Position numbers and translations under genes: made by a program | DNA from: an uncultured Coriobacteriaceae bacterium | Lineage (GTDB): Bacteria > Actinomycetota > Coriobacteriia > Coriobacteriales > Atopobiaceae | Reading direction: 5' to 3' | Length of the DNA: 40,975 bases | Assembly (NCBI GenBank): GCA_902779675.1 | Contig: CACZCK010000024.1 | Location: 1 to 40,975, forward strand | Notes under the pieces: model-generated | Databases searched by the model: none | What the model was told of the DNA's origin: nothing | Seen by the model: the letters and a program-made list of their open reading frames with translations, nothing else | In this document: piece after piece, positions 16,499 to 26,966 of the stretch | How the letters are laid out: each line of letters starts with the position of its first letter | Position numbering within the stretch: position 1 is the first letter of the stretch

Positions 16499-17212
16499 TC
16501 AAGCCGCAGGCCCAGTAGGCGCGCCAGCTACCTCGAAGGACGTACCGCAGACGCTCACCGAGTCGCCAGGTGCAAGGCTGACGACTCCCTCGAGCGGCTC
16601 GCCTCCAACCGTGGCAGGGTTGGTGGCGCCACAGTCCTCCGCCAGCACATGGTCGCCTTCGGGAACCAACCGAAGGTGGCTGCGGGAGACCGACCGCGAC
16701 GTGAGCACGATGTCGTTACCCTCCCCACGACCCACGCTCAGCCCCATCTTTGGCAACGGTACGCACACACGCATGTCGGACGACGTGACAATCACGCGCA
16801 GGCCGTCCCGTGCGGCGGGCTCTATGCGCGTGAGGTCGGCGTCGACCTGTTCGGAGAGGTCAAGCGTGTCGTCTGGGGAGCCTACCTTCCTGCGGTGGCG
16901 GGGAGGCACGGGAGGATCGTCATCGATCTCGTCGAGCTCGATCGAGGCGAGCAGGTCCTCGCCCGGCGAGGCAGCCTTGCCAACGCGCTGGCCCGTGCTC
17001 GCCTCCCCCAGCTGTGGCTCGGACTTCGCACGCGTCTTCTCGTCGCGCGCGAAGTCGTAGAGGCACCCATAGCACACGTCCATGTCGGCGAAGAGCACCT
17101 CGCCGCACCTCGGACAGGTCTTGGTGCCCGCCGAGCCATCACGCTCCCGCGTTCCCGCAAACACGTACCTGGTGCCACCCGTCGGCGCACCCTCCCTCTG
17201 TGAGCTCTGCAT
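16499..17212 (-). CDS. Zinc-ribbon plus FHA domain protein
   Basis: 237 aa. Residues 33-50 form a zinc ribbon with four cysteines (CPRCGE ... CYGC at C33, C36, C47, C50). After an acidic linker, an FHA domain occupies about 138-232: LSVGRGEGNDIVL, SVSRSHLRL with the phosphothreonine-contacting Ser/His, and a divergent last loop (NPATVGG instead of NGTxVNG). FHA proteins read phosphothreonine marks, suggesting that Tad pilus assembly here may be coupled to a Ser/Thr kinase. ATG 17212 has GGAGGAGG and overlaps the preceding DUF192 gene by 74 bp; a GTG at 17164 would shorten the overlap without losing the zinc ribbon. Confidence 0.8.
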   Translation of the reverse strand: MQSSQREGAPTGGTRYVFAGTRERDGSAGTKTCPRCGEVLFADMDVCYGCLYDFARDEKTRAKSEPQLGEASTGQRVGKAASPGEDLLASIELDEIDDDPPVPPRHRRKVGSPDDTLDLSEQVDADLTRIEPAARDGLRVIVTSSDMRVCVPLPKMGLSVGRGEGNDIVLTSRSVSRSHLRLVPEGDHVLAEDCGATNPATVGGEPLEGVVSLAPGDSVSVCGTSFEVAGAPTGPAA

Positions 17213-17564
17213 CCTTTGCCTCCTCCTCTATCGTCATCTCGATCCAGTCTCCACGCGCAAGCCATGGGCCCCGCCCGTGCGGCCGCTCCAACACGATCCG
17301 CGCTCCCCCATGCGAGAGCAGCCTGCCCGGCGGCACCGACCTCCACGCCTCGAGCACCAGCCCGTCGGCACGCACGAAGGCCACATCGATGCGGTAGCCC
17401 ATACCGAGCGTGTGGATTGACGAGCAGCGTGCCAGGGCCACAGGACGCGCGTCGGGACCGGTGCCCAACAGACCGCGAAGACGCGCGACCGGATTGCGCA
17501 GCAGCACGAACGCCATCGTCTCGTGCGGCTCCCGCGCCAGACGCACCCTGAGCAGCCTTCTCAC
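17139..17564 (-). CDS. DUF192 family protein
   Basis: 141 aa. Core motif RCSSIHTLGMGYRIDVAFVR is the DUF192 signature (C-xSIHTxxMxxxIDVxFxD). The rest is a small beta-rich domain (GLVLEAWRSVPPGRL, HGGARIVLERPHG). Function of the family is not settled; members often sit in Tad or type II secretion loci. GTG 17564 directly follows the stop of the upstream pseudopilin gene (stop 17567-17565), implying translational coupling. Its 3' end overlaps the FHA gene. Confidence 0.8.
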   Translation of the reverse strand: MRRLLRVRLAREPHETMAFVLLRNPVARLRGLLGTGPDARPVALARCSSIHTLGMGYRIDVAFVRADGLVLEAWRSVPPGRLLSHGGARIVLERPHGRGPWLARGDWIEMTIEEEAKDAELTEGGCADGWHQVRVCGNAGA

Positions 17565-18041
17565 TCACACCACCACCCCAGGCCTAAAGCGGTCGACGAC
17601 CAGCGTCTTTGTGTGGCGCAGCGCAACCGGCGGCCGAAAGGCCACGCCTGCGATCACAAAGGAACCCGGCCACGGTCGATACCGCAGCGTGCAGGTATAG
17701 GTCGTAAGCAAGGGCGAGACCGGAAAGGTCAGCCCCCTGCCCACGGCCACAGGCTCGGCGCCCGTCACCGACACGCTCACCTCGCAGCGAGGACTGGCAA
17801 GGCCCCGCTCTATGCATACCTTCACCGAGCCTGCCGACGCCAGGGAACTCTGCTCGCCGGCAGGTGACACGCCGTGCGATATCACCGCGTCGGGGGCAAG
17901 GCGGTCAAAAGTCGCACAAGCCTCCGAGAATCGGCAGAGATTGAGCACGATCAGTCCCACGACAATGGCGACGGGCACCATCACGGCCAGCTCCACGGCC
18001 ATTTGCCCCTTGCGGTCGCAGACCCGATGCCACGCGCTCAC
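17565..18041 (-). CDS. TadE-like pseudopilin
   Basis: 158 aa with a class III prepilin-type leader: KG|QMAVELAVMVPVAIVVG, with glycine 12 before the predicted cut and glutamate at +5. One TM helix follows, then a small extracellular domain with several cysteines. Minor pseudopilins of this type prime or tip the Flp pilus after processing by TadV-type peptidase. GTG 18041 overlaps the stop of the upstream gene by 4 bp (GTGA). Confidence 0.8.
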   Translation of the reverse strand: MSAWHRVCDRKGQMAVELAVMVPVAIVVGLIVLNLCRFSEACATFDRLAPDAVISHGVSPAGEQSSLASAGSVKVCIERGLASPRCEVSVSVTGAEPVAVGRGLTFPVSPLLTTYTCTLRYRPWPGSFVIAGVAFRPPVALRHTKTLVVDRFRPGVVV

Positions 18042-20098
18042 GACGTCACCCCCAGCTTGGACAGGTCGATGGTGAGCGGGATGGTCACACCCTCGAGCCC
18101 CGGAATGGGCAGCTCGGCTATGGTGTAGGTCCCCGAGCCCAGCAGGGAGGTCACCCGCTCGCGCAACAGGACAACCAGCGCCTCGGACGAGGTCGGAAGC
18201 TGTTGGAGCACCTCGCGTGCCTTGCCCATGCTGGTGTATCCGGCCTTGTCGAGCACCGTCTGGCTGTTGACGATCACAGGCTTGCGCAGGCGAAGGTCTG
18301 CCGGCTGCAGACCCGCACCCACCACCAGGCCCGACAGCTTGCCACGCAACCAGGTGGCCACGCGCTCGCCGAAGACGCCCTGTACGCCGTCGAGGAAGCG
18401 CCCGCCCACGTCGGCGATGGTGCCGTACGCGGAGCCATAACCCACCAGGAGGTCGCCCCAGAGTCCCGTGACGCTTCCCACCAGGCTCAGCGGAACGGAT
18501 CCTCCCGCAGGCCGCAGGCCATCGAACGCCCGGGCGAGGATGGTATTGTGCGCCGTGGCGTCATCGGGGGCGAGAGTCGCCGCCGATACGGCGGCGCCGG
18601 CCGGCAGGGACGCATCCGCAAGGAACGCACTTGTGAGCTGGGACGGCACCGCCACCGTGCCCGGACGACAGACGACCCCCACGCATCCCCACGCACCAGG
18701 CGGGCAGAGCTTGGGCCGGTCGGCTGCCAGCACCTCCATTGCCTCGTCGAAGGCGCTCCTGCCCTCCTCGGCGGCTTCCTGCATGTCATGCTCTGCCGCG
18801 ATCTCGTCCCTTCGCGCCCGCTCGTAATCCTTGGAAGCCTCCACCACAATGCGCCAGTAGTGCTCGAAGCCGTTGTTGATGTTGGTGGACGCATCGGCCA
18901 CATTGCCCATGGCGCGGGCGTCCATACGGCAGACCGGGCACATGAGCGCACTGCCCGCGTCGATCGACCTCAATGAGCCTCTTCCCGCAGAAGGGCCCGT
19001 GGCACCCGGACACGCCAGCGAGCAGTGCAGCGTGCGACCGGCCTCCTCCGACGTACAAGGCCAGACGGCGTCGGTGTAGAGCCTTGTGGCACGCACCATG
19101 GCCGTCGTGTGCGGCAGCAGCTCCAGGCGCATGGACACCTCGTCCTGCGTGTCCTTGCAGCTCATGCGGCCGAGCGCCTCGTAAGCGTAGCCATAGAACT
19201 GCTTGCGCGCCGCCGAGCGCTGCAGCTGGTCTGCCGTGGCGCCCCCAACGCGCTCGCTGCGGTACCGGCGCCCGTAGTAGTTGCGCGCCCGCACGCGCGC
19301 ATACTCGAACTTCCACACCTCCGGACTCGGGTAGTGCGGGTTGAGTGACCCCCGCATGCCTGTGAGCGTGAGCACGCGGCTGTACAGGCACTTGGGGGCG
19401 TCGACGTTGTCTGCCCGCCAGCCACGCTCGCGCGCAGCCTCGGCCCGCTCGTGCGCCTCCTCCTTGCGGGCCGACGCCTCTGCCAGCCGCTCGGAGTCCT
19501 CCTTCATCTCGTCTGCGTCGAGACCGTCCTCGAGAAACGAGAAGTCGGACTGCGACTGCTGGGGAAAGGGCACCGCCATGCCCACGTAGCTCAGATTGGC
19601 CGTGGCATTTGCCGCGGCGCACGATGCGGAGTTGGCCATGATGAGCGCCGGGAGGGCCTCCTCAAGACGTTTGAGCCCCTGCGCAGCCGAGCGCGAGAAG
19701 TCCTTGCGCGCCTGCAGGATGTTGCGACCCAGGTCCATGATCGCCGCTGCATGGGCTTGCAGCGGCGGTATGGCGGAGACCACCAGCGCCGCGCCGCACA
19801 CCACCGCGCCGGTCAGCCCCATAGTCAACACGCAGGCGTCGAGCACCTGCGCGACGGTCGAGTAGGCCGCCACGCAGTTCTCCCCCGCCATGGCCGTGGC
19901 ATCGGCCACCTCCTGGACGTCGGCCGCCCGTGCGAGCGACCAATGTGCGGCGGCAACCCCAAAGGCCAGCGTCAGGCTCACCAGCAGCGCAAGCGCCATG
20001 GCCAGGGTGGTGTACCCACCATCGTCGCGCACGTATGACTGAATGCAGAAGCCCAGGCGGGCGCACACCCCGTCAGCCCCACATCGACTGCCACGCAT
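18038..20098 (-). CDS. Large TadG-like pilus-assembly protein
   Basis: 686 aa. N-terminal TM helix at about 29-52 (GYTTLAMALALLVSLTL) followed by ARAADVQEVADATAMAG, the pattern of TadG/TadE-class proteins with a single membrane anchor and large outer domain. The rest is extracellular, with a charged helical stretch (DADEMKEDSERLAEASARKE) and many cysteines, and no recognised catalytic motif; a VWA MIDAS, present in some TadG proteins, is not visible. ATG 20098 has GGAGGTG eight bases upstream and overlaps the preceding tadE by 26 bp. Likely a minor pilin or tip adhesin. Confidence 0.7.
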   Translation of the reverse strand: MRGSRCGADGVCARLGFCIQSYVRDDGGYTTLAMALALLVSLTLAFGVAAAHWSLARAADVQEVADATAMAGENCVAAYSTVAQVLDACVLTMGLTGAVVCGAALVVSAIPPLQAHAAAIMDLGRNILQARKDFSRSAAQGLKRLEEALPALIMANSASCAAANATANLSYVGMAVPFPQQSQSDFSFLEDGLDADEMKEDSERLAEASARKEEAHERAEAARERGWRADNVDAPKCLYSRVLTLTGMRGSLNPHYPSPEVWKFEYARVRARNYYGRRYRSERVGGATADQLQRSAARKQFYGYAYEALGRMSCKDTQDEVSMRLELLPHTTAMVRATRLYTDAVWPCTSEEAGRTLHCSLACPGATGPSAGRGSLRSIDAGSALMCPVCRMDARAMGNVADASTNINNGFEHYWRIVVEASKDYERARRDEIAAEHDMQEAAEEGRSAFDEAMEVLAADRPKLCPPGAWGCVGVVCRPGTVAVPSQLTSAFLADASLPAGAAVSAATLAPDDATAHNTILARAFDGLRPAGGSVPLSLVGSVTGLWGDLLVGYGSAYGTIADVGGRFLDGVQGVFGERVATWLRGKLSGLVVGAGLQPADLRLRKPVIVNSQTVLDKAGYTSMGKAREVLQQLPTSSEALVVLLRERVTSLLGSGTYTIAELPIPGLEGVTIPLTIDLSKLGVTS

Positions 20099-20591
20099 CG
20101 TAGTCACCTCCAACCCATTCGGCACGCGTGTCCTCCGAGAGCTCCACGCGCAGTACCAGCCCCTTCGCATCGCTCGCGGCAAGCAGGCGCGCCGCCGCCC
20201 CCATGAGCGGCAGCGGACGCGCATGCCCCGAGATGCTCACGTTCACGTGGGAGTCCGTCCGGTCGATCCGCACGTCCCAGTCGGCCCGCCCTCCCACGTG
20301 AAACAGGGGCGCATCGGGTACCGCAGCCAGACGCCGCAGCGCAAACTCCCGGCAGGCCGCCACGTCGCCGCCGTAGGCCGTGGCGGCGGCGCGGGCACAC
20401 TCACCTGCTGCGGCGCGCATCACCATGCGCGTGTAGGACAGGCAGACCGGCTGCAGGAGCAGGGCAAACACCAGCATCGTCGACGGAATCGTGACGGCCG
20501 CCTCCACCGTCGCCTGGCCCTTTTGACCCCTGCGCGCACAGCTGCGCCGCACGCTAGAACAGCGAGATGTCCCTGGCCGAACCCAGCGCAT
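20073..20591 (-). CDS. tadE: TadE-family pseudopilin
   Basis: 172 aa. Leader KG|QATVEAAVTIPSTMLVFAL with glycine 25 before the predicted cut and glutamate at +5, then one TM segment and a folded domain of about 110 residues (HARPLPLMGAAARLLAA). ATG 20591 is preferred because GGGAGG lies five bases upstream, although it overlaps the preceding small pilin gene by 38 bp; GTG 20552 would avoid overlap but has no Shine-Dalgarno. Confidence 0.82.
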   Translation of the reverse strand: MRWVRPGTSRCSSVRRSCARRGQKGQATVEAAVTIPSTMLVFALLLQPVCLSYTRMVMRAAAGECARAAATAYGGDVAACREFALRRLAAVPDAPLFHVGGRADWDVRIDRTDSHVNVSISGHARPLPLMGAAARLLAASDAKGLVLRVELSEDTRAEWVGGDYDAWQSMWG

Positions 20592-20781
20592 CCGAACCTC
20601 CCAACAAATGAGACGACGCCTCAACCGCACGGTGTGTCAGGGCGCCGCGGCGCCCCGCGTGCCACACCATGCCCAAGGCCATCAACAGGGCGAGAAACGC
20701 CACCACGACCACGGCGTACTCAACCGTCGACTGCCCGCGCACGCGGCGGGGCGGTAGACGCCCGTCCTCCACGACCGTCAT
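20554..20781 (-). CDS. Small Flp/TadE-like prepilin
   Basis: 75 aa. Leader RG|QSTVEYAVVVVAFLALLMA with glycine 16 before the predicted cut and Glu/Tyr at +5/+6, the pair typical of Flp pilins, followed by only about 35 residues. GGAGGTG precedes ATG 20781 at good spacing. It may be a second Flp-type subunit or minor pilin. Confidence 0.8.
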   Translation of the reverse strand: MTVVEDGRLPPRRVRGQSTVEYAVVVVAFLALLMALGMVWHAGRRGALTHRAVEASSHLLGGSDALGSARDISLF

Positions 20782-20794
20782 CGATCCACCTCCC

Positions 20795-21319
20795 CTATAC
20801 GTCCTGCTGCAAGAGCTCGCGCGCCACCGCCGTGCCCTCGAGGCGCAGCACCGCCACCCGGCTGTCGCTGCCCTCCTCCGAGACGATGCACACGTCGACC
20901 CAACCGTCGCCCTGAACGACGCAGCCCCACACCGAGCCAAACAGGTCAAGATATCCCGAGCTCGCAAGCGCACAGTCCCCCGCCTCGCGGTACGAGGAGA
21001 GCAGGCGAGTCGCCACCTGCTCCGCCTCGCCCCGCTCGACCGTCACGACGAGACCCTCCTGGTCGGCTGGCGGCGTGGCGCCTGTGCCGCTGGCGCTGCC
21101 GTCGGACTCCACGCCGCTCTCGTCCTGCGAGCCATCGTGCGAGCCGGACGTCGCATGTCCCTCCCCGGCTGCGCTCGCGGGGCCCGTGCCCGCTGGCGGT
21201 GCCTCGCTTGCGCTGCCAAGGCGCGCATGCACCCACAGGAACAGCGCGACAGCGGCCAGCAGGCAGGCAACGAGCACCACCAGGCAGCCCTGGCGCGGCC
21301 CCATGGCGTGACGCGCCAT
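20795..21319 (-). CDS. Membrane-anchored hypothetical protein of the Tad locus
   Basis: 174 aa. One TM segment (about 10-31, CLVVLVACLLAAVALFLWV), a low-complexity S/G/E/D linker (about 35-88) and a small C-terminal domain of about 80 residues (VVTVERGEAEQVATRLLSSY, GWVDVCIVSEEGSDSRVAVL). No known family recognised. ATG 21319 is one base after the flp stop, without a strong Shine-Dalgarno, so translation is probably coupled to flp. Position suggests an assembly or regulatory factor. Confidence 0.7.
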   Translation of the reverse strand: MARHAMGPRQGCLVVLVACLLAAVALFLWVHARLGSASEAPPAGTGPASAAGEGHATSGSHDGSQDESGVESDGSASGTGATPPADQEGLVVTVERGEAEQVATRLLSSYREAGDCALASSGYLDLFGSVWGCVVQGDGWVDVCIVSEEGSDSRVAVLRLEGTAVARELLQQDV

Positions 21320-21320
21320 C

Positions 21321-21521
21321 TTATAGCGAGTTCATGCCACTCACGATGGCATCCCACAGCTCTTGTACCTTGCCCCTAAACGCGATGATGGCCAGGATGG
21401 CGATCACCACCAGCACGCCGACCAAGATCGCGTACTCCGTCGTGCCCTGCCCTCGCACGCCCTGCAGAATCTCACGCGCACCTCGCTGGCCTCCCGCGCC
21501 AATCGTCGAAAGCCTTCCCAT
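21321..21521 (-). CDS. flp: Flp-type major pilin
   Basis: 66 aa precursor. Leader ending RG|QGTTEYAILVGVLVVIAIL with glycine 24 before the cut and Glu/Tyr at +5/+6, giving a mature pilin of about 42 aa, the normal Flp size. Forms the fibre of the Tad pilus. GGAGA Shine-Dalgarno upstream of ATG 21521. A strong hairpin between tadC and flp (see entry) may stabilise or process the message so that flp is made in excess. Confidence 0.92.
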   Translation of the reverse strand: MGRLSTIGAGGQRGAREILQGVRGQGTTEYAILVGVLVVIAILAIIAFRGKVQELWDAIVSGMNSL

Positions 21522-21545
21522 GTCGGTCTCCTTTCTCTCCTTCTT

Positions 21546-21573
21546 GCGGGCACCCGCCAGGCGGATGCCCCGC
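21546..21573 (-). promoter_or_regulatory. Hairpin upstream of flp
   Basis: On the - strand GCGGGGCATCCGCC pairs with GGCGGGTGCCCGC with one bulge and one G-U pair. It occupies most of the 69-bp gap between tadC and flp. No U-tract follows, so a processing/stability role is more likely than full termination. Confidence 0.5.
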
Positions 21574-21590
21574 TTCCTACACCTGCAGCG

Positions 21591-22238
21591 TCATCCCAGC
21601 TGCAGGGACGCCCCCAGCAGCGGCCCCAAGATCGCCAGCAGCATGGCCGGCACGATGAGGGTGCCCAAGGGGATGAGCATGCGCACCGGCACCTGCTCGA
21701 TCTCCTCCTCCATCTGCGCACGCTGCTCGTCGCGGATGGCCTGCGCCTGCTGCTCGAGCGTGGCCGCCAGGGGCGAGCCAAACGCGAGCGCCTGCGTGAC
21801 CACCCCCACAAAGCGGTCGAGCGGGGCAATGCCCATGCGCCGGGCCATGGCCGCAAGGGCCTCGTCCCTGCTTGCCGTGCCAAGACGCCACGAGAGCATC
21901 GTGCTGCCCAAGGTACGTGCAAGCTGGTCGTCGTAGCGCTGGCAGTAGAGCTCCAGCGCCGAGTCGAACGACAGGCCCGACGAAAGCCCCAGCGTGACCA
22001 CGTCGAGCATGACGGGCATCTGCCGGAGGCACTCCGCCCGCATGCGCGCGACCTCGGCCCGCTCCTCCATGCCGCGCACCACCGCGAGCCGGCGCACCCG
22101 CTCCACAGCCTCGTTAAGGGGGCTGGCGCGAGCCGACGACTGCGACGTGTGCGCCGCGCTCGACAGCGTCGCGACGTAGGCCGCGGCAAACGAGCAGCCT
22201 CCCGCCAGTGCCATGCATCCCACAAGCTTCAGGTCCAT
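21591..22238 (-). CDS. tadC: TadC, type II secretion F-family inner-membrane protein
   Basis: 215 aa. T2SF domain pattern MPVMLDVVTLGLSSGLSFDSALELY and IAPLDRFVGVVTQALAFGSPL, one N-terminal TM and a C-terminal hydrophobic stretch (MLIPLGTLIVPAMLLAILGP). With TadB it forms the membrane platform turned by the TadA ATPase. ATG 22238 is one base after the tadB stop (gap of 1 bp). Confidence 0.9.
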   Translation of the reverse strand: MDLKLVGCMALAGGCSFAAAYVATLSSAAHTSQSSARASPLNEAVERVRRLAVVRGMEERAEVARMRAECLRQMPVMLDVVTLGLSSGLSFDSALELYCQRYDDQLARTLGSTMLSWRLGTASRDEALAAMARRMGIAPLDRFVGVVTQALAFGSPLAATLEQQAQAIRDEQRAQMEEEIEQVPVRMLIPLGTLIVPAMLLAILGPLLGASLQLG

Positions 22239-22239
22239 G

Positions 22240-23153
22240 TCAGAGCACCCCTCTCATGAGGTGGCGGATGATGGCAAGCGCTGCCCCGTCCATCGCGGTC
22301 GCGACCAGCAGGCATGCCGTGCCGGGCACCGTGGCCAATCCTTGCTGAAAGTCGACCGAGATCAGCGACAGCACGCAGACCAGCAGCACCGGCAGCAGGC
22401 AGACGATGCGCACCGAGAGCCTGACCTGCGCCGTCTTTACTGCGAGCATCCGTTCGTACTCACCCTGGCGCTCCACCAGCTGCGCCGAGCTCTGGAAGAG
22501 GCCGCGCAGGGGGCTTCCCGTGCGCTGCGCGATGACCAGCGCCGTAGCAAGCAGTCCGATGCCCGGTGCGTCGAGGTCGCGGGTGAGCTGTGCCATGGCC
22601 TCCTCGGTGGAGGCCCCGCACCTCAGGCGCAGCGCCGCCTGCACGAACGCCTGCCCGGCATAGCCGCTCTCGTGCACCCCCACGTACTCGATGGCCTGCG
22701 TCAGCGTCTCGCCAGACCCCAGCGCCATGGCCAGGGTGCGGAAGACCTGGGGCATCTCGTCGACCAGCGCACGTCTGCGCGCACGCTCGCGTGAGGAGTG
22801 CCATACCTCGATGCCCACGCAGCACAGGGCCACCCCAGCCACCAGACCGATCAGCGAGCGGGCAAACAGGCCCGCCAGCATCGAGACCACCGCTACGCCC
22901 GCCACCACGAGCGCGCAGGCCGTCTCGCGGGTGGCTGCGACATGCCCTGCCCTCAGGCGGCGGGCCACGCCATCTGCGAGTGCACGCCACGATGCGAGAC
23001 GGAGCAGCAGGTCGACGAGGGCGGAGTCCCCCAGCGTCGCGCATGCCTCGCTCACGGCGCGGTACGCGCGGCGCGCCTCCCAGCCCGCCACGTGATCGCC
23101 CGTGCGACCGCCCGTCGCCACAAAGGCCGATGCCGCAAGGCACGAGGCGCAGC

Positions 23154-23175
<22 letters not shown>
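22240..23175 (-). CDS. tadB: TadB, type II secretion F-family inner-membrane protein
   Basis: 311 aa. N-terminal TM segments, a cytoplasmic T2SF domain (DEMPQVFRTLAMALGSGETL, GIGLLATALVIAQRTGSPLR) and C-terminal TM helices (LSVRIVCLLPVLLVCVLSLI). Platform partner of TadC. GTG 23175 has GGAGG and overlaps the tadA end by 22 bp. Confidence 0.9.
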
Positions 23176-24490
<1,315 letters not shown>

Positions 24491-24491
<1 letters not shown>

Positions 24492-25843
24492 CACACCGCC
24501 TCCTTGCGCTTGCCGAACAGCGACAGCCTGCGCTTGCGACCGCGGTACTCGGCCGCCTTGCGCGCCGCTTCGTCGTCGGGCAGGCGCCCCAGCTCCGACA
24601 GCGACTGTGCCAGCAGCACCGACGCGCTCGTAGTCAGTTCGGAGGTCACGCCGGCGAGTTCGTCTACCTTGCCGGCGGCAAAGAGCTCCTCGGCCTCGAC
24701 TCCACCGTCGATCACGCGGTAGATGCGGGCTGTCTCGAGGCCCACCTCGGCACGTCCCTCGAAGGCATTGGGCTTGGCGCGCGGATCGCCGAGGTTGACC
24801 ACGCGCACGATGCGCGTGCGCGCCACCCCCAGCCGCACGGCGAGCGCGCTCATGCGCGCCGCCGAGGCCACCGCCCCCGGTCGCTCGTCGTGCACCACCA
24901 GCAGGCGGTCGCACGCCTGAACGGCCTGGGCCACGCCGTCGGTAAAGGTCGTGGACGTATCCACGAGCACTAGGTCGTAGCGGCACGAGAGGTACGACAG
25001 CAGGGTAGCCACATGCGGCATGACCACCTCGGCCATCTCCGGCCGCTCGCACGGACCCCAAAGATGCACGTGGTCGTTGCAGCGTACGCTCGCCCGCCCC
25101 ATGCTCTCGGGGGTGGCCGTACCCTGCGGGGCAATGCGCACCAGGTCGGGACCCTTGGGTACGCCAAAGCAGGTATGCAGGTTGCCGCACGAGAGGTCGA
25201 GGTCCACCACGGCCACGTCCATCCCCCACCGGCCGGCGATGCTCGCCAGAAGCGCTGTGAGGGCCGTCTTGCCCACGCCTCCGCGGCCGGATGCCACCGT
25301 GAGAATCGGCGCCGACTCGGCCGTCCGTCGGGGCAGCACCGCCTGTGGGGCCGGCTCCGCCGGCACCTGCGATGCCTCCTCAACAACCTCGCCTGGCTCC
25401 TCAGGCGATGGAATCGAGATCTGCCGACCAGGCACGCGCGGGCCGTCTCCCGCATCGCGTGCGTCTTGGCCACCCGAAGACTCGCTGCCAACAAGGGCGG
25501 CCTCGAGCGCCGGCACGACGGTGGCATCCACCACCTGCGTGATGCCCGCCCGGCGCGCCCGCGACCGCAGCGACCCGCTCGCACCACGGGCAACCAGCAC
25601 CACCTCGCTGGCAATGCCGTCGTGGGCCACAGCGGCCGCCAGGTTCATGTCGGAAACGCCGTCCCCGGCGTGGCCGATGATGGCACCCACGGTTCCGGGC
25701 TCCTCGTCGGCAAAGCGCTCGCGCAGCTCCTGCGCGCTGCGGGCAAACACCACCGCCGACCCAGGGGCGATGCGCTTGAGCGCCATCAGCACCTCGCGCC
25801 TGCCGGCGTTCTCCGCGTATCCCAGCCACATCTCGGTCGTCAC
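24491..25843 (-). CDS. tadZ: TadZ/CpaE-like localisation ATPase
   Basis: 450 aa. N-terminal receiver-like region (about 1-115) without an obvious phosphorylation site, an acidic/Pro linker, then a MinD/ParA-type ATPase: VASGRGGVGKTALTALL with the deviant Walker A at 186-193 and DVAVVDLDLSCGNLHTCFGV. Places the pilus machine in the cell. GTG 25843 overlaps the cpaB stop by 4 bp (GTGA). Confidence 0.88.
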
Positions 25844-26580
25844 TGCTCGTCTCCTTCCTCTGACTCATCAGAAGCGTCCTGTTCCTCGAGGGGCTCCTCC
25901 TCTGGCGGCGCAGCCTCCTCGCCTGCCGCCTCGTCTGTCTGGCTGGACTCCACGTCGTCGGCGGGAATCACCAGGCGCAGATCGCCAGACGCACTGGCAC
26001 CCAGCACCTCAGACACGTCGTCGGGCAGCACGGCGATGGTTATTTGCTGCGACGCCACGATGCCCGTGGTCGACCCGAGCTCCGAGAGCACCTCGATGTC
26101 GGTGGCAATGAGACGCGGGCCGCCCTCCCCCACCGCATAGGCGCTGATGCGCGCACCGCGGGTGACGCCGCGCGAGATGCCCAGCCGGTCGGTCACGGGA
26201 ACGCTCACCGCCACGTGGCCCGAGGGAACCTCTGAGAGGGTGGACTCATCGCGAAAGGCGAGCTCGGTGAGGGGAGCTCCCTCGGCCACGGGCACGCGCA
26301 CCTCGCGACCGATCACGTCGTCGATGCTTGTGATCGCACCCGCAGGCGCCAGGTCGGCGACCCAGTCGCGCATGCGCACGTTGCGCTCCGTGACCACCTC
26401 GCCCACCTCGAGGGTCTGATTGGCAATGACCAGCTGGGTCACCTCGCCGCCAAAGCGCTTGATGGCGTCCGAGCGCACGCGCTCGGCCTCCTGGCGCACG
26501 CTGTCTGCGTACACCAGGCACGACAGGGCACCCAAGACGGCAAAGGCAAGGGAAAGCACGATTCTGAAACGCGTTGACAT
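25840..26580 (-). CDS. cpaB: CpaB/RcpC-like SAF-domain pilus protein
   Basis: 246 aa. One N-terminal TM (about 6-26), then a SAF domain (LVIANQTLEVGEVVTERNVR, GREVRVPVAEGAPLTELAF) and a beta-rich domain (SVPVTDRLGISRGVTRGARI). A very acidic E/D/P tail closes the protein (about 205-246). In diderms RcpC/CpaB helps the secretin; in this monoderm, with no secretin gene nearby, the protein may bind the wall. First gene of the Tad run; ATG 26580 follows GGGGGTGG. Confidence 0.85.
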   Translation of the reverse strand: MSTRFRIVLSLAFAVLGALSCLVYADSVRQEAERVRSDAIKRFGGEVTQLVIANQTLEVGEVVTERNVRMRDWVADLAPAGAITSIDDVIGREVRVPVAEGAPLTELAFRDESTLSEVPSGHVAVSVPVTDRLGISRGVTRGARISAYAVGEGGPRLIATDIEVLSELGSTTGIVASQQITIAVLPDDVSEVLGASASGDLRLVIPADDVESSQTDEAAGEEAAPPEEEPLEEQDASDESEEGDEQ

Positions 26581-26876
26581 GACCACCCCCACGGCAGCTT
26601 TCGGACGGACGCTTTCTGCGTGCCCACCATTGTTGGGGACGGGGCAGCCGTGAGTCGGTACTTTCTCAATTGATATACGTGCCAAGTCGCAGCCAGCATG
26701 CACGCAGCTCGCACGGCACCATACGGGCACCTTGAGCTGCGGTTTCTATGCTCCGCGCGCAGACGAAACCTTTGCCGTGCTACCTACGCTGCACGCAATA
26801 CGCATGCGCAAGCATCCAAAGGTGCGACTTTGCGCAGGCAGCGCCCCCACACGCTCTCGCCACGTTTGACAAGCGC

Positions 26877-26910
26877 AGAAAAGCGCATGCGCCGACCTGC
26901 ACGCATGCGC
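26877..26910 (-). terminator. rsgA terminator
   Basis: Arms GCGCATGCG (26883-26891) and CGCATGCGC (26902-26910), 10-nt loop; on the - strand followed by TTTTCT (26877-26882). Confidence 0.65.
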
Positions 26911-26914
26911 TCCA

Positions 26915-26936
26915 GCCCGCACGCTCGCGTGCGGGC
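26915..26936. terminator. Second GC hairpin downstream of rsgA
   Basis: Nine-bp stem GCCCGCACG/CGTGCGGGC with a CTCG loop (26924-26927). The U-rich side (GTTCTTTT) lies on the + strand; on the - strand it precedes the better terminator by a few bases. Confidence 0.45.
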
Positions 26937-26966
26937 AGTGTTCTTTTGGTTCGCGGACCGACGCCG

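Larger units (their letters stand above)
26581..26966. other. Intergenic between rsgA and the Tad locus
   Basis: 386 bases without a gene. The rsgA-proximal third contains two GC hairpins (listed). The Tad-proximal part should hold the cpaB promoter; TTGGCA and GTATAT elements are present near 26670-26695 on the - strand but no hexamer pair with proper spacing was found. A second open stretch (26700-26870) shows no clear signal. Confidence 0.5.

Noticed and set aside
26866..26871. Perfect TTGACA on the + strand as a promoter
   Set aside because: No -10 at 16-18 bp and no + strand gene downstream; it faces the rsgA terminator.
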